Part shown: positions 1 to 9,640 of the stretch, in pieces
How the letters are laid out: the number at the start of each line of letters is the position of its first letter
How positions within the stretch are numbered: the stretch's first letter is position 1
Assembly (NCBI RefSeq): GCF_015158295.1
Contig: NZ_JACDXV010000001.1
Location: 248,001-312,000, forward strand
Source of the DNA: Devosia faecipullorum
Lineage (GTDB): Bacteria; Pseudomonadota; Alphaproteobacteria; Rhizobiales; Devosiaceae
DNA length: 64,000 nucleotides
Direction: 5' to 3'
Made by a program: the position numbers and the translations under genes
The notes under the pieces: generated by a model
What the model was told of the DNA's origin: nothing
Databases searched by the model: none
The model's input: the letters and a program-made list of their open reading frames with translations, nothing else

Positions 1-1447
1 GCAGCGCGGGCAAATCCTCGCTCAGCATGCCGGAACCGCCAAAGCTTTTTGCCGCCTCGCCATGCAGCCAGACCGCGGCCGCGGCAGCCTCGAATCCGGG
101 CATGCCCTGGGCCAGGAGGCCGGCAATTATTCCGGCCAGCACATCGCCCGATCCCGCCGTGCCGAGCCAGGCCGGTGCATTGTCGTTTATCGCGGCGCGG
201 CCATCCGGCGCGGCAATGACGGTGTCGCTGCCCTTGAGGATCACGACCGCGCCGGACTGGCGGGCAGCGGCACGGGCGCGATCTAGCTTGCTGCCGGACT
301 TGTCGCCGAACAGGCGCTGAAATTCGCCTTCATGCGGGGTGAGCAGGACGGGCGCCTGCCGGGCGGCGATGGCGTCGAAGAGGCGCCGGGGGTCGGCGGC
401 GCTGACACTTATGGCGTCGGCATCGAGCACGGCGGCGGCGCTGCCGGCCAGCACCAGATCGACCCTGGCCTGGGTATCGGAATTGATGCCGGCAGCGGGG
501 CCGATGACGATTGCGTTGATCCGCTTATCGGCGAGCACTTCGGCAAAGTCGCCTGCGCTCTCGACCGGCTTCAGCATGATGGCGGTGACGTGGGCGGCCT
601 GGACCAGCAGCGCGTCCTTGCCGCCGGCAAGCGTCACCAGCCCCGCGCCGCTGCGAAAGGCGGCAAGGGCGGAGAGGCGGGACGCACCGGTCTGCAAGGG
701 GCCGCCGGAGACGACCAGAACATGGCCGCGACTGAACTTGTGATCGTCGTCGCGCAAGGCGGGCAAAGTCCAGAGAGCCGGGCAATTGCGCCAGGTCCGG
801 GCTCCTATGGGCTCCAGAACCGCATCGGGAATGCCGATATCGGCAAGCGCCAGCGCGCCGCAATGAGCGCGGCCGGGCAGCAGCAAATGGCCCGGCTTGC
901 GACGGAAAAACGTTGATGTGCGCATCGCCCTGATGGCCGTGCCGCGGATTTCTCCGGTCGCGCCGTCGATGCCGGAGGGAATATCGATGCTGAGGACGGG
1001 AACGCCCGAAACATTCACCGCATCGATCAGTCCGGCCATTGCGCCGATCACCGGCCGGTCCAGCCCCGCCCCGAGCAAGGCGTCCACCACGAGGCCGAAA
1101 TCCGTCACGTCAACGCCCGAAACCGGGCGCACGGGGCCATCCCATCGCGCGGCCACAATGGCCGCCTCGCCTCGGAGAGCGGCGATGTCGCCTGCCAGGA
1201 CCAGAGTCACGGCCCATCCATGCGCCCGCAATTGCCGCGCGACCACGAAACCGTCGCCGCCATTATTGCCCGGCCCGCACAGCACCAATGTGGGACGCGG
1301 CGAAAAATGGGCGATTATGTCGGCGGCCACGGCCTCCCCCGCTGTCTGCATCAGTGTCAGGGCGCTGATCCCGGATTGAACCGCCAGCGCATCGGCCTGC
1401 GCCATTTCGGCGGGCGTGAGGAGTGTTTCAGCCGATCCAGAACTCAT
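1..1447 (-). CDS. nnr: Bifunctional NAD(P)H-hydrate epimerase / ADP-dependent NAD(P)H-hydrate dehydratase, C-terminus cut by window
   Basis: Repairs damaged NADH and NADPH: the N-terminal YjeF_N domain epimerises R-NAD(P)HX, and the C-terminal ribokinase-like domain dehydrates S-NAD(P)HX using ADP. The frame starts at ATG 1447 and runs off the left edge after 482 codons, so perhaps only 10-20 residues are missing. Visible motifs are GPGNNGGDG at residues 58-66 (YjeF_N) and GTAGSGD at residues 429-435, the dehydratase's ATP/ADP-binding and catalytic loop. The two domains split at about residue 210. The gene lies divergent to the PilZ pair, with 157 bp between the starts. Many Hyphomicrobiales have this gene next to glnB-glnA; here the PilZ pair separates them. 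Identification is firm; only the end is unseen. Confidence 0.93.
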   Translation of the reverse strand, partial: MSSGSAETLLTPAEMAQADALAVQSGISALTLMQTAGEAVAADIIAHFSPRPTLVLCGPGNNGGDGFVVARQLRAHGWAVTLVLAGDIAALRGEAAIVAARWDGPVRPVSGVDVTDFGLVVDALLGAGLDRPVIGAMAGLIDAVNVSGVPVLSIDIPSGIDGATGEIRGTAIRAMRTSTFFRRKPGHLLLPGRAHCGALALADIGIPDAVLEPIGARTWRNCPALWTLPALRDDDHKFSRGHVLVVSGGPLQTGASRLSALAAFRSGAGLVTLAGGKDALLVQAAHVTAIMLKPVESAGDFAEVLADKRINAIVIGPAAGINSDTQARVDLVLAGSAAAVLDADAISVSAADPRRLFDAIAARQAPVLLTPHEGEFQRLFGDKSGSKLDRARAAARQSGAVVILKGSDTVIAAPDGRAAINDNAPAWLGTAGSGDVLAGIIAGLLAQGMPGFEAAAAAVWLHGEAAKSFGGSGMLSEDLPAL

Positions 1448-1604
1448 TCAGATGCCCTCCGCCTCAAAAGATCGCCTATTTGGCCTTTGCAATCGATGCA
1501 GTTAGCAACAAATTTACAAACATCAGGTCTTCTGCGCCCGCCCTGGTATAATTCCGTACGAACATGTTCGGGGCCATGTCGAGTGATTTATGGGAGGGGG
1601 GCCC

Positions 1605-2270
1605 GTGTCACTGATTGCTGCATCCAATGGTGATGGGCAAAAATCGGACTATGAAAGGCATGACGTGCGCTTCATCGGTGCGCTGCACGGACGCTATGCC
1701 CTCCCCGATCGCCGCCAGTCGCCCAATGAAAAACTTCCCGTCTATGCCTGCCGCCTCTGTTCCATTTCCACCCGTATGCTGGTGGCCGTGGGGCCGATGG
1801 TCGGCCGCGAGGGCGAAATCGTCTCCTCTCACTTCGATGAATTCGGCATATTGCGGGGCCGCATCACCCGACGCCTGCCATCCGGCTTCGTCACCGACAT
1901 CATGATGTCCGACAATGACCGCAACAGGCTCGGCGCCAGGATTGAATGGCACAAGAAGCGGGTCAATGCGCAGGTGCCCGACAAGCGCGGCCACAAGCGT
2001 ATCCAGCCGCGCGATCCGCGCAGCGTCCTCACCCTGGGCGACGGCACCACCATCGCTTGCTTCGTGATGGACATTTCCCAGTCCGGCGCGGCAATCTCCG
2101 CCCATCTCTGGCCGGAAATAGGAACCCCGCTGGCGGTTGGGCGGCTGGTCGGTCGCGTGGTGCGCCATCTCGATGTCGGTTTCGCGCTGCAATTCGTCGA
2201 GGTTCAGGACGTCGATGACCTGGAAACGCTGCTTCAGCCGCCCAGCGGCCAATCGGCGGCCCCATCATAG
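1605..2270 (+). CDS. PilZ domain protein (first of a tandem pair)
   Basis: Predicted cytoplasmic c-di-GMP-binding protein of 221 residues. The C-terminal half holds a PilZ domain with both ligand motifs: RGHKR (RxxxR) followed by DISQSG ([D/N]xSxxG). The N-terminal half looks like a second, diverged PilZ-type barrel without those motifs. I chose GTG 1605 because a strong purine-rich Shine-Dalgarno (1592-1601) precedes it by a few bases; an in-frame ATG at 1590 overlaps that site and is less likely. There are no membrane segments. The downstream gene at 2376 has the same architecture and seems to be a paralogue from tandem duplication. The partner process (motility, polysaccharide or stress) cannot be told from sequence. 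Confidence 0.85.
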   Translation: MSLIAASNGDGQKSDYERHDVRFIGALHGRYALPDRRQSPNEKLPVYACRLCSISTRMLVAVGPMVGREGEIVSSHFDEFGILRGRITRRLPSGFVTDIMMSDNDRNRLGARIEWHKKRVNAQVPDKRGHKRIQPRDPRSVLTLGDGTTIACFVMDISQSGAAISAHLWPEIGTPLAVGRLVGRVVRHLDVGFALQFVEVQDVDDLETLLQPPSGQSAAPS

Positions 2271-2375
2271 TAACCGCAAGGTTACGCTTTCCGGCAAAGT
2301 ACGATGGTTGCGCGAAACAGCCCATTGACGCGGTGCGCTCATGCTGATGGGTAGGCACCGGAGGAAGGCTGCATC

Positions 2376-3032
2376 ATGACCGACATTCTCGAACGGCCCA
2401 GCATTGCATTGCACGGCATACGTACGGTCACCGGCCGCTATGTCATCGGCAAGCAGGCAGTGCAGCCGGGCGTCAACCTGTTCGGTTGCCGCCTGCGCAT
2501 GATGTCCAGCGACGCCTTCCGCGTCACGGCTCCGGTCATTCCCGAACAGGGCGAAGAGGTGACGGCCAGCTTCGGCCCGCTGGGGACGCTCAATGGCCGG
2601 GTCGAGCGGCAATTGGAGGACGGCTTCGTCGTGGCCATCGCGCAGAATCAGGTGAGCCGGGACAAGCTCAATGCCCGCATCACCACGTTCAGCGAACGCC
2701 TCTGGACCGGCGAGCTCGACCGGCGCAGCGACAAGCGCCTCATGCCCCGCAATCCGCGCACCGTACTTTCCCGTCCCGATAACTGGTCCCAGCCCTGCCT
2801 CGTCCTCGACTATTCCGGGGCCGGAGCCGCTCTGTCCGCCGCCTTCCAGCCCGCCGTGGGCGAAGTGGTGACGATTGGAAAGATCACGGGCGAAGTGGTG
2901 CGGCTTTTCGATGTCGGCTTTGCCGTCCGCTTCTTCGAAAGCCAGCAAGTCGATCAGGTGGAGGGCTTGCTCGAAGCCCCGGACGAATGGAGCGCCATCG
3001 TCCGGCGGTCCTTTCCCCCGGACCTGTCGTAG
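2376..3032 (+). CDS. PilZ domain protein (second of a tandem pair)
   Basis: 218 residues, ATG start with GGAGGA a suitable distance upstream (around 2360). As in its neighbour, the C-terminal half is a PilZ domain with RSDKR (RxxxR) and DYSGAG (DxSxxG), so c-di-GMP binding is expected. The N-terminal half (about residues 10-110) is a related barrel-like segment lacking the motifs. It lies 105 bp downstream of the first PilZ gene on the same strand and shares its layout, including a matching VGFA(V/L) stretch near the C-terminus. The sequences are otherwise quite diverged, so the duplication is not recent. A hairpin at 3046-3067 ends the transcript. Function beyond c-di-GMP sensing is unknown. 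Confidence 0.85.
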   Translation: MTDILERPSIALHGIRTVTGRYVIGKQAVQPGVNLFGCRLRMMSSDAFRVTAPVIPEQGEEVTASFGPLGTLNGRVERQLEDGFVVAIAQNQVSRDKLNARITTFSERLWTGELDRRSDKRLMPRNPRTVLSRPDNWSQPCLVLDYSGAGAALSAAFQPAVGEVVTIGKITGEVVRLFDVGFAVRFFESQQVDQVEGLLEAPDEWSAIVRRSFPPDLS

Positions 3033-3045
3033 AAACTCAAAAGCG

Positions 3046-3067
3046 AAGGGGCCCCGAAAGGCCCCTT
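3046..3067. terminator. Bidirectional hairpin between the second PilZ gene and glnA
   Basis: A perfect 8-bp stem, AAGGGGCC (3046-3053) with GGCCCCTT (3060-3067), loop CCGAAA. It lies between two converging genes. The T-tracts are weak (CCCC on one side, CGCTTTT on the other), so termination is likely in the glnA direction and less sure in the other. Confidence 0.6.
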
Positions 3068-3086
3068 CCCCATTTCTGCCCAGCGG

Positions 3087-4496
3087 TCAGGCCGAATAGT
3101 ACATCTCGTACTCCACCGGATGCGGTGTCTGGTCGACCCGGACCACTTCAGCCATTTTCAGGTCGATATAGGCATTGATGAAATCGTCATCCATCACGCC
3201 GCCGACCTTGAGGAAATCGCGGTCCTTGTCGAGGTTTTCCAGCGCTTCGCGCAAGGAGGCCGACACGGTGGGGATTTCCTTGAGTTCTTCCTTGGGCAAT
3301 TCATACAGATCCTTGTCCATCGGATCGCCGGGATGAATCTTGTTCCTGATGCCGTCGAGACCGGCCATCAGCAGCGCGGTATAGGCGAGATAGGGATTGG
3401 CCAGCGGATCAGGGAAGCGCACTTCCACGCGCTTGGACTTCGGCGACTGGCCGAAGGGAATGCGGCAAGAGGCCGAGCGATTGCGCGCCGAATAGGCCAG
3501 CAGCACCGGCGCTTCGAAGCCGGGAACCAGGCGCTTGTAGGAATTGGTGGTCGGATTGGTGAAGGCGTTGATGGCCTTGGCATGCTTGATGACGCCGCCG
3601 ATGTAATAGAGGCATTCCATCGACAGGCCCGCATATTGATCGCCGGCGAAGAGCGGCTTGCCGTCCTTCCAGATCGACATGTGGCAATGCATGCCCGAGC
3701 CATTGTCGCCATAGACCGGCTTGGGCAGGAAGGTCGCGGTCTTGCCATAGGAATTGGCGACCTGCTGCACGGCGTATTTGTAGATCAGCACGTCGTCGGC
3801 CGACGGGATCATCTGCTTGTATTTGAGCCCCAATTCGTGCTGAGCAGACGCCACTTCGTGGTGATGCTTCTCGATGATGACGCCCATCTGCCCCATGGCT
3901 TCGAGCATTTCACCGCGCATGTCCTGGGCGCTGTCCAGCGGCGGCACCGGGAAATAACCCTTCTTGATACCGATATGGTGGCCATTGTTGCCGCCTTCAT
4001 ATTCGGCGTCATTATTGGTCGGCAGCTCGGGATGATCGACGGAGAAACCGACCTTGTAGGTGGTGGCCGAATAGCGCACGTCGTCGAAGATGAAAAATTC
4101 CGGCTCCGGCCCGAACAGGACGGTGTCGCCGACGCCGGAGGACTTGACGAGAGCCTCGGCCTTCTTGGCGATGGAGCGCGGATCGCGGTTATAGGGCTGG
4201 TAGGTCGCCGGTTCGAGAATGTCGCAATTGATGGCCAGGGTCGACGCGGCGAAGAACGGGTCGATATAGGCCGAATTCGGATCGGGCATCAGCACCATGT
4301 CCGACTCATTGATCGCCTTCCAGCCGGCGATGGAGGAGCCGTCGAACATGATGCCGTCTTCGAACAGATCGGCGTCGACGACCGATGCGTCCATGGTCAC
4401 GTGCTGGAGTTTGCCGCGCAGGTCGGTGAAGCGCACGTCGAGATACTTGATGTTCTCGTCTTTCATGCGCTGGATAATGTCGGCTCCGGTCGTCAT
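3087..4496 (-). CDS. glnA: Type I glutamine synthetase
   Basis: Makes glutamine from glutamate, ammonia and ATP in the cytoplasm as a dodecamer. The 469 residues match the normal length of bacterial GSI-beta enzymes. The N-terminal beta-grasp domain includes DLRGKLQH, and the catalytic barrel has the NGSGMHCH segment and the [11 protein letters not shown] region. Tyr398 in DLYELP is the conserved site adenylylated by GlnE under nitrogen sufficiency, so post-translational control is expected. It is the second gene of glnB-glnA with 56 bp between them, probably read from the promoter region upstream of glnB. Identification is certain. Confidence 0.98.
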   Translation of the reverse strand: MTTGADIIQRMKDENIKYLDVRFTDLRGKLQHVTMDASVVDADLFEDGIMFDGSSIAGWKAINESDMVLMPDPNSAYIDPFFAASTLAINCDILEPATYQPYNRDPRSIAKKAEALVKSSGVGDTVLFGPEPEFFIFDDVRYSATTYKVGFSVDHPELPTNNDAEYEGGNNGHHIGIKKGYFPVPPLDSAQDMRGEMLEAMGQMGVIIEKHHHEVASAQHELGLKYKQMIPSADDVLIYKYAVQQVANSYGKTATFLPKPVYGDNGSGMHCHMSIWKDGKPLFAGDQYAGLSMECLYYIGGVIKHAKAINAFTNPTTNSYKRLVPGFEAPVLLAYSARNRSASCRIPFGQSPKSKRVEVRFPDPLANPYLAYTALLMAGLDGIRNKIHPGDPMDKDLYELPKEELKEIPTVSASLREALENLDKDRDFLKVGGVMDDDFINAYIDLKMAEVVRVDQTPHPVEYEMYYSA

Positions 4497-4552
4497 TCGG
4501 TATTCCCCTGTCTAAATCGGAATGCTGGTATTGTATGGTGCGGTGCGTGCGG

Positions 4553-4891
<339 letters not shown>

Positions 4892-4935
4892 TTACGCCTC
4901 CACTGACCGTTTTCGGCAGTTACCGCCAAGCCGTA

Positions 4936-4951
4936 TGCACTTGCCATGCCA
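4936..4951 (-). promoter_or_regulatory. Candidate sigma-54 promoter of glnB-glnA
   Basis: On the minus strand the sequence reads TGGCAT-GGCAA-GTGCA against the RpoN consensus TGGCAC-N5-TTGCA. The invariant GG and GC dinucleotides are present with exactly ten bases between them. It predicts a transcript start near 4925 and a leader of about 35 nt. RpoN/NtrC control of glnBA is well known in alphaproteobacteria; this exact site is my reading. I did not identify NtrC enhancer sites upstream. Confidence 0.5.
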
Positions 4952-5151
4952 CGCCATGCCAGGACCAAAAACACCATATAATATAACCATTTAGACGAGC
5001 AGACCCCAGGGGATGTGGATGCCGCTCATAGGCTGTTTGCGCAAAAAATGAGCAATATGCCCACGATATAATCAAGTCTGGCGCGGCGCGCCATAGGATG
5101 TGACGCGCAAATGGGCGGCCTCATCGACAGGGGGCGGTGAACAATGAGGCT

Positions 5152-5180
5152 TTGACTGGCTTTCAGTCTTCATATAGATG
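5152..5180 (+). promoter_or_regulatory. Likely sigma-70 promoter of tRNA-Leu
   Basis: TTGACT at 5152-5157 is followed by an AT-rich -10-like stretch, CATATAGAT (5171-5179). The spacer is 15-17 bp depending on which hexamer is taken. It ends about 30 bp before the tRNA, the expected place. Trigger factor may share it, as no terminator lies between the tRNA and tig. Confidence 0.45.
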
Positions 5181-5209
5181 CAACGCCAACCCGGCCGACG
5201 GGGGCCCTT

Positions 5210-5294
5210 GCGGGTGTGGCGGAACTGGTAGACGCACTGGATTTAGGTTCCAGCGCCGCAAGGCGTGGAGGTTCGAGTCCTCTCACCCGCACCA
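5210..5294 (+). tRNA. tRNA-Leu (anticodon UAG)
   Basis: 85 nt including an encoded CCA. The acceptor arm GCGGGTG (5210-5216) pairs with CACCCGC (5284-5290). The anticodon stem CTGGA/TCCAG encloses the loop TTTAGGT, giving UAG, which reads CUN leucine codons. A long variable arm (GCCGCAAGGC region) marks it as a class II tRNA, and the T-arm GGTTCGAGTCC is standard. Confidence 0.96.
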
Positions 5295-5341
5295 AAATGG
5301 CCTCGGCCTAACGAGACAAATCAAGACGGAACAAGACCCCA

Positions 5342-6721
5342 ATGCAGGTTACCGAAACCCTCAATGAAGGCCTGAAGCGCAAACTGAGCGTCACCATTCC
5401 GGCCGCGGACCTCAACACGCGCCTCGATGCCAAGCTCGAAGAGCTCAAGGGTCAGGCCAATATCAAGGGCTTCCGTCCCGGCAAGGTGCCGACCGCGCAT
5501 CTCAAGAAGGTCTATGGCCGCTCGGCCATGTCCGAAGTGATGACCGACGCGATCAATGCCACGGTGTCCGACACGCTCGACGAGCGCAAGGAACGCGCCG
5601 CCGCACAGCCGAAGGTCGATCTGCCGCAGGACCAGGCCGTCATCAATGACGTGCTGGACGGCAAGTCCGACCTGGCTTTCGAAGTCGAATATGAAATCCT
5701 GCCGCCGGTCACGCTGATGGACATCAAGGGCGTCAAGCTCGAGAAGCCCGTCGTCGCCGTCACCGACGAAGAAGTCGAAGCCGAAGTCAATCGCGTGTTC
5801 AGCCAGAACCGCGGCTATACCGACAAGGGCGAAGGCGCCATCGTTGAAAACGGCGACCGCCTGGGTCTCTCCTTCGTCGGCAAGATCGACGGCGTTGCCT
5901 TTGATGGCGGCACTTCGGACCACGCTCACCTGACCGTCGGTTCGGGCGAATTCATCCCCGGCTTCGAAGAACAGCTCGTGGGCATGAAGAAGGACGAAAC
6001 CCGCACCATCACGGTGACCTTCCCCGCCGACTACCAGAACAAGGAACTGGCCGGCAAGGAAGCGACCTTCGACGTCACCATCCTGCATGCCGATGGCCCG
6101 AACCAGGGCGATCTGGACGACGATTTCGCCAAGCGCCTTGGCCTCGAGGACGTTGCCGCCCTGCGCAAGGCCGTGCGCGACCAGATGGAAGCCGCTCTCA
6201 CCTCCATGGGCCGCCAGCACATGAAGCGTCAGGTTCTCGACGCTCTCGATGAAGGTCACAAGTTCGACGTTCCGGCCCAACTGGTCGAAGCCGAGTTCAA
6301 CACGATCTGGCAGCGCGTCGAGCACGAAATCCAGAGCCATGGCCGCTCCTTCGCCGATGAAGGCACGACCGAGGAAGAAGCCCGCGCCCAGTATCAGCGC
6401 ATCGCCGAGCGCCGCGTGCGCCTGGGCCTCGTCGTTGCCGAAATCGGCAATGTCAACGAAGTGCAGGTGACCGACGAGGAGCACCAGCAGGCGCTGATCG
6501 CCGAAGTCCGCCGCTTCCCCGGCCAGGAACAGCAGGTTTACGACTATTACCGCAAGAACCCGCAGGCGCTTGCCAGCCTGCGCGCTCCGATCTTCGAGAA
6601 CAAGGTCGTCGATCACATCATCGAACTGGGTGAGATCACCGACAAGACGCTGAGCCGCGACGAGCTGGCCAAGCTGATCGAAGCTGGCGAGGACGAGGTT
6701 CCCGAGGAACACCACCACTAA
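5342..6721 (+). CDS. tig: Trigger factor, ribosome-associated chaperone and peptidyl-prolyl isomerase
   Basis: 459 residues, typical alphaproteobacterial length. The N-terminal ribosome-binding domain carries the signature GFRPGKVP (about residues 43-50). The central FKBP-type domain starts near residue 160 and includes the FIPGFEEQLVGM segment, and a helical C-terminal domain follows. It binds near the ribosomal exit tunnel and shields nascent chains. It starts 47 bp after tRNA-Leu with only a weak Shine-Dalgarno (GGAA at about 5330), so tRNA-tig co-transcription is possible. A strong intrinsic terminator follows. Confidence 0.97.
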   Translation: MQVTETLNEGLKRKLSVTIPAADLNTRLDAKLEELKGQANIKGFRPGKVPTAHLKKVYGRSAMSEVMTDAINATVSDTLDERKERAAAQPKVDLPQDQAVINDVLDGKSDLAFEVEYEILPPVTLMDIKGVKLEKPVVAVTDEEVEAEVNRVFSQNRGYTDKGEGAIVENGDRLGLSFVGKIDGVAFDGGTSDHAHLTVGSGEFIPGFEEQLVGMKKDETRTITVTFPADYQNKELAGKEATFDVTILHADGPNQGDLDDDFAKRLGLEDVAALRKAVRDQMEAALTSMGRQHMKRQVLDALDEGHKFDVPAQLVEAEFNTIWQRVEHEIQSHGRSFADEGTTEEEARAQYQRIAERRVRLGLVVAEIGNVNEVQVTDEEHQQALIAEVRRFPGQEQQVYDYYRKNPQALASLRAPIFENKVVDHIIELGEITDKTLSRDELAKLIEAGEDEVPEEHHH

Positions 6722-6747
6722 GCGAAGCCATTCGCCGGTGAATTCAA

Positions 6748-6775
6748 GGCCGCCCCCCGGGGCGGTCTTTTTTTT
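6748..6775 (+). terminator. Intrinsic terminator of tig
   Basis: A GC-rich stem (6748-6755 with 6760-6767, including one G-T pair) with a 4-nt loop, followed by eight T residues (6768-6775). It begins 27 bp after the tig stop codon. Confidence 0.9.
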
Positions 6776-6887
6776 GCTCTGTGCCCAAATTGAATCGACA
6801 CGTCGAAACGAAGTTTAACGCTCGATTATCGGTCTTCCCGCTACGATCCGGACCGCTTTGGGGAATCGGGAAGCACGAGCAATCAGA

Positions 6888-8063
6888 ATGGCGGGCCATA
6901 TCTTTTTTTCGCTGCTCAATCCGGTCATCGCCGCCATCTTTGCTACGATGTTCCTGCTTCTCTGGCGGCGATTCCAGGCGCATCGGCATTTCGGGCTGCT
7001 CGCGCTGGCCTTCCTGCTATTGGCGGCCGGATTCGCGTTTTACGATTTCAGCCCCCTCGGCAGCGAAGTGGCGAACCGGCTGATCAGCAATATCGCTTTC
7101 GCCGCAGCCATCATCATCGCTTGTTGCGCCGCGTTGCAGCGGAGCCGGATCCCCATTCCATTTGCGGCCTTCGCCGCCCTGCTCATTCCCGGATACGCCG
7201 CCTTCGTCTGGTTTCTCGTCCTTGTGCCGTCAATAGATGCCCGCATTGTCATCGTCGGCCTGATCTTCAGTGGCCTGTTCCTGATCTCGGTCACCAAGCT
7301 GTTGCAGGCCGGGCCCTCCTCCACACCCGACCGCCTGATCGTTGCTGCCGGCATCCTGGGCGCAATTCTGCCGCTCGCGCGCCCGATCCTGATCCTCCTG
7401 GGCATTCTCGACGCCGCCGACGGCCCTACATTCCGGGAATCGAGCTATTGGCTCTCACTACAGGCCTTTTCGCCCATCCTTAGCGGAACAGTGGCGCTGC
7501 TGTTCCTCTCGGCCATGACCATGGACATGGTGGATCGGCTCAAGGCCGAAGCCAATCATGATTATCTCACCGGCCTGCTCAACCGGCGCGGCTTCGAATC
7601 GGCCATCGGCAAGGCGCTGCTCGGCAACCGGCATTCGGCGCTGCTGATCGCCGATATCGATGATTTCAAGCAGGTGAACGACCGTTTCGGACACAAGGTC
7701 GGTGATCTGGTGATCGCCGGCGTGGCGCGGGCCCTGTCCAGCCATAGCGGGGCGAAATTTGCGGCACGCGTCGGCGGCGAGGAATTCGCCCTTTATTACG
7801 ACCACAGCGACCAGGACGCGCTGCAGCGCCACGCCGAAGCCATCCGCGCGGCGGTCCGGCATATGGTGGTGGGCGGACTGCCCAAGGATTATAATCTGAC
7901 GCTCAGCATCGGCCTGCATACACATGGCCCGGGGCAAACGCTGTCGGACATGCTGATCGAAGCCGATCGCGCGCTCTATAGGGCCAAGAGAGATGGCAAG
8001 GACCGGGCGGTCACTTCCAGAGCGCCGCTGCACTCCTTCAAGCCCAAGGCGCGGCTCGCTTGA
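6888..8063 (+). CDS. Membrane-bound diguanylate cyclase (GGDEF)
   Basis: Predicted to make c-di-GMP from two GTP. The N-terminal half (about residues 1-215) is almost wholly hydrophobic, with perhaps six or seven membrane segments and no recognised sensor domain. The C-terminal GGDEF domain starts at the DYLTGLLNRRGFE motif and has an intact GGEEF active site in ARVGGEEFALYY. The inhibitory site (RxxD five residues before GGEEF) reads SGAK, so product feedback by that route is not expected. I chose ATG 6888 because it leads straight into the first membrane segment; an in-frame TTG at 6858 adds only ten polar residues. It is a single-gene unit facing the ABC-F gene. Confidence 0.87.
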   Translation: MAGHIFFSLLNPVIAAIFATMFLLLWRRFQAHRHFGLLALAFLLLAAGFAFYDFSPLGSEVANRLISNIAFAAAIIIACCAALQRSRIPIPFAAFAALLIPGYAAFVWFLVLVPSIDARIVIVGLIFSGLFLISVTKLLQAGPSSTPDRLIVAAGILGAILPLARPILILLGILDAADGPTFRESSYWLSLQAFSPILSGTVALLFLSAMTMDMVDRLKAEANHDYLTGLLNRRGFESAIGKALLGNRHSALLIADIDDFKQVNDRFGHKVGDLVIAGVARALSSHSGAKFAARVGGEEFALYYDHSDQDALQRHAEAIRAAVRHMVVGGLPKDYNLTLSIGLHTHGPGQTLSDMLIEADRALYRAKRDGKDRAVTSRAPLHSFKPKARLA

Positions 8064-8064
8064 A

Positions 8065-8106
8065 GCATCGGACCGAAAAGTGTCCTCGCGGCTTTCGGTC
8101 CGATGC
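8065..8106. repeat. Long perfect hairpin, RIME-like palindrome and probable bidirectional terminator
   Basis: A 14-bp arm beginning GCATCGGACC (8065-8078) pairs perfectly with 8093-8106 around a 14-nt loop. It lies between the converging cyclase and ABC-F genes. The arm sequence resembles palindromes common in rhizobial intergenic regions (RIME-type elements); that assignment is from memory. Confidence 0.7.
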
Positions 8107-8128
8107 GCAAACAAGGGATTAGAGCGGA

Positions 8129-9640
8129 TCAGCCCGCCATACCGGCCAGAAACGCTTCCGGACCATCCACCTCGCGCAGTTTGCGGCCCTCGATGACCAG
8201 AAAGCGCGTACCGATGGCGCGGAGGAAGGCGCGGTCATGAGTGACGAGGATCGTCGTCGCCCCCTGCCCTGTGATGTCGGCCTCCAATTGCTCCTGACCG
8301 GGAATGTCGAGATGATTGGTCGGCTCGTCCAGAAGGTAGAAGTTCGGTTTGGCAAGGCGTAAGGCCAGAAGGGCCAACCGCGCCCGCTGGCCCAGCGACA
8401 GCGTCTGGATGGGCTTTGTCTGCCGGTCCGGCTGAAAGCCTGCGCCGGCCAGAAGCGCAATCGTCCGGCGGTCGCCTTCATCGAAACGGTCCAACAGGTA
8501 ATCGAGCGGTGACGGATCGAGCGGCAGCCAGCCCAAGGCCTGGTCGAGATAGCCTGGCGCCAATTGCGGGCTGACGCGCATTCCCTCAGGCACAGCGCCA
8601 GCCAGCGCTTCTGTGACCAGACGCATGAATTGCGATTTCCCGGTGCCATTGCGGCCCAGCAGCACCAGCCTTTCCCCTTGAAAGACATGCAGCTTGTCGA
8701 TGGTGAACAGCAGCCTCGCGTCGGGCGTGGTGACAGCTACCTTGTCGATGGCCAGCATTACCCGCGCGTCGGCGCCGCTATTGCCCAGCCTGACAAGGCC
8801 CGTGCGGTCGCGATGGGCCTCCTGCACCTGCGCTTCGATCTTTTCGGCGCGGTCGCGCAATTGCCGGGATTTGACAGTCAGCAGGTCGGAGCCCGAATTG
8901 ATACCGATATTGGTGAGTTTGGCCGCCTGCCGGCGTAGTTGGCTGGCCTGTTTCAGATCGCGCTCGCGCTGGGCCTCGATGGCGGCGTCCACCTGATCCA
9001 GCTCGGCCCGGGCCGCCGTATAAGCCAGCGGCAGATAGACCTGCTCGCTAGGCCGCAGGAACAGCGTGCGGTTGGTCGTCGCGTCAAGAAAGGCGCGGTC
9101 GTGGCTGGCGATGATGACAGGCAGGCTTTTCGCCGCATAGGCGAGCCAGTCTTCTAGCATCGTGATCCGGCCCAGATCAAGATGATTGGTCGGCTCGTCC
9201 AATAGCAGCGCACCGGGCTGGGTGACCCAGGCGCGCGCCAGAAGCGCCATGCGCTGCCAGCCCCCGCTCAGCTGGTTCAAGGGACGATCGCGCAGGTCGA
9301 GGGGAATGGAAAATTCCTCCATCACCACATCGACCCGCCAGCCTTCGCTGTCCAGAATGGCCGTATCGAGCGCCGAAGCGACGAATTGGCTGAGGGACTG
9401 GCCCAGCGCTGCCTCCGGCACATCCTGCGGCACATAACCGACGGCAAGGCCGCGCGAGCGGGTGATTTCGCCGTCACTGAGTTCGGCGAGACCGGCCATG
9501 GCGCGCAACAGTGTGGACTTGCCCCGTCCATTGGGGGCGACAAGGCCGACATGATCGCCTTCGCCGATGACTAGATTGAGATTGGAGAACAACAGCTCGC
9601 CAGCGCGGTGGCCAGCATTGCGGAGGCTGATCATGCCCAT
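8129..9640 (-). CDS. ABC-F family ATP-binding protein
   Basis: 503 residues with two ABC ATPase domains in one chain and no membrane segments, the layout of ABC-F proteins that act on the ribosome (translation factors and, in some cases, antibiotic protection). Domain 1 has Walker A APNGRGKST and signature LSGGW. Domain 2 has Walker A GRNGTGKSQ and signature LSLGQ. The linker (about residues 200-265) is charged and helical, fitting the P-site tRNA interaction motif. The usual T after GKS is Q in the second Walker A. It is monocistronic, facing the diguanylate cyclase. I cannot place it in a named subfamily (EttA, Uup or others) with confidence. Confidence 0.85.
   Translation of the reverse strand: MGMISLRNAGHRAGELLFSNLNLVIGEGDHVGLVAPNGRGKSTLLRAMAGLAELSDGEITRSRGLAVGYVPQDVPEAALGQSLSQFVASALDTAILDSEGWRVDVVMEEFSIPLDLRDRPLNQLSGGWQRMALLARAWVTQPGALLLDEPTNHLDLGRITMLEDWLAYAAKSLPVIIASHDRAFLDATTNRTLFLRPSEQVYLPLAYTAARAELDQVDAAIEAQRERDLKQASQLRRQAAKLTNIGINSGSDLLTVKSRQLRDRAEKIEAQVQEAHRDRTGLVRLGNSGADARVMLAIDKVAVTTPDARLLFTIDKLHVFQGERLVLLGRNGTGKSQFMRLVTEALAGAVPEGMRVSPQLAPGYLDQALGWLPLDPSPLDYLLDRFDEGDRRTIALLAGAGFQPDRQTKPIQTLSLGQRARLALLALRLAKPNFYLLDEPTNHLDIPGQEQLEADITGQGATTILVTHDRAFLRAIGTRFLVIEGRKLREVDGPEAFLAGMAG

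Larger units (their letters stand above)
4892..5209. other. Intergenic region between glnB and tRNA-Leu
   Basis: About 318 bp without a gene. It holds the sigma-54-type promoter for glnB (4936-4951), an AT-rich patch at about 4974-4990 that could serve a housekeeping glnB promoter, and the tRNA promoter at 5152-5180. I see no open frame or structured RNA in the remainder. Confidence 0.6.
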
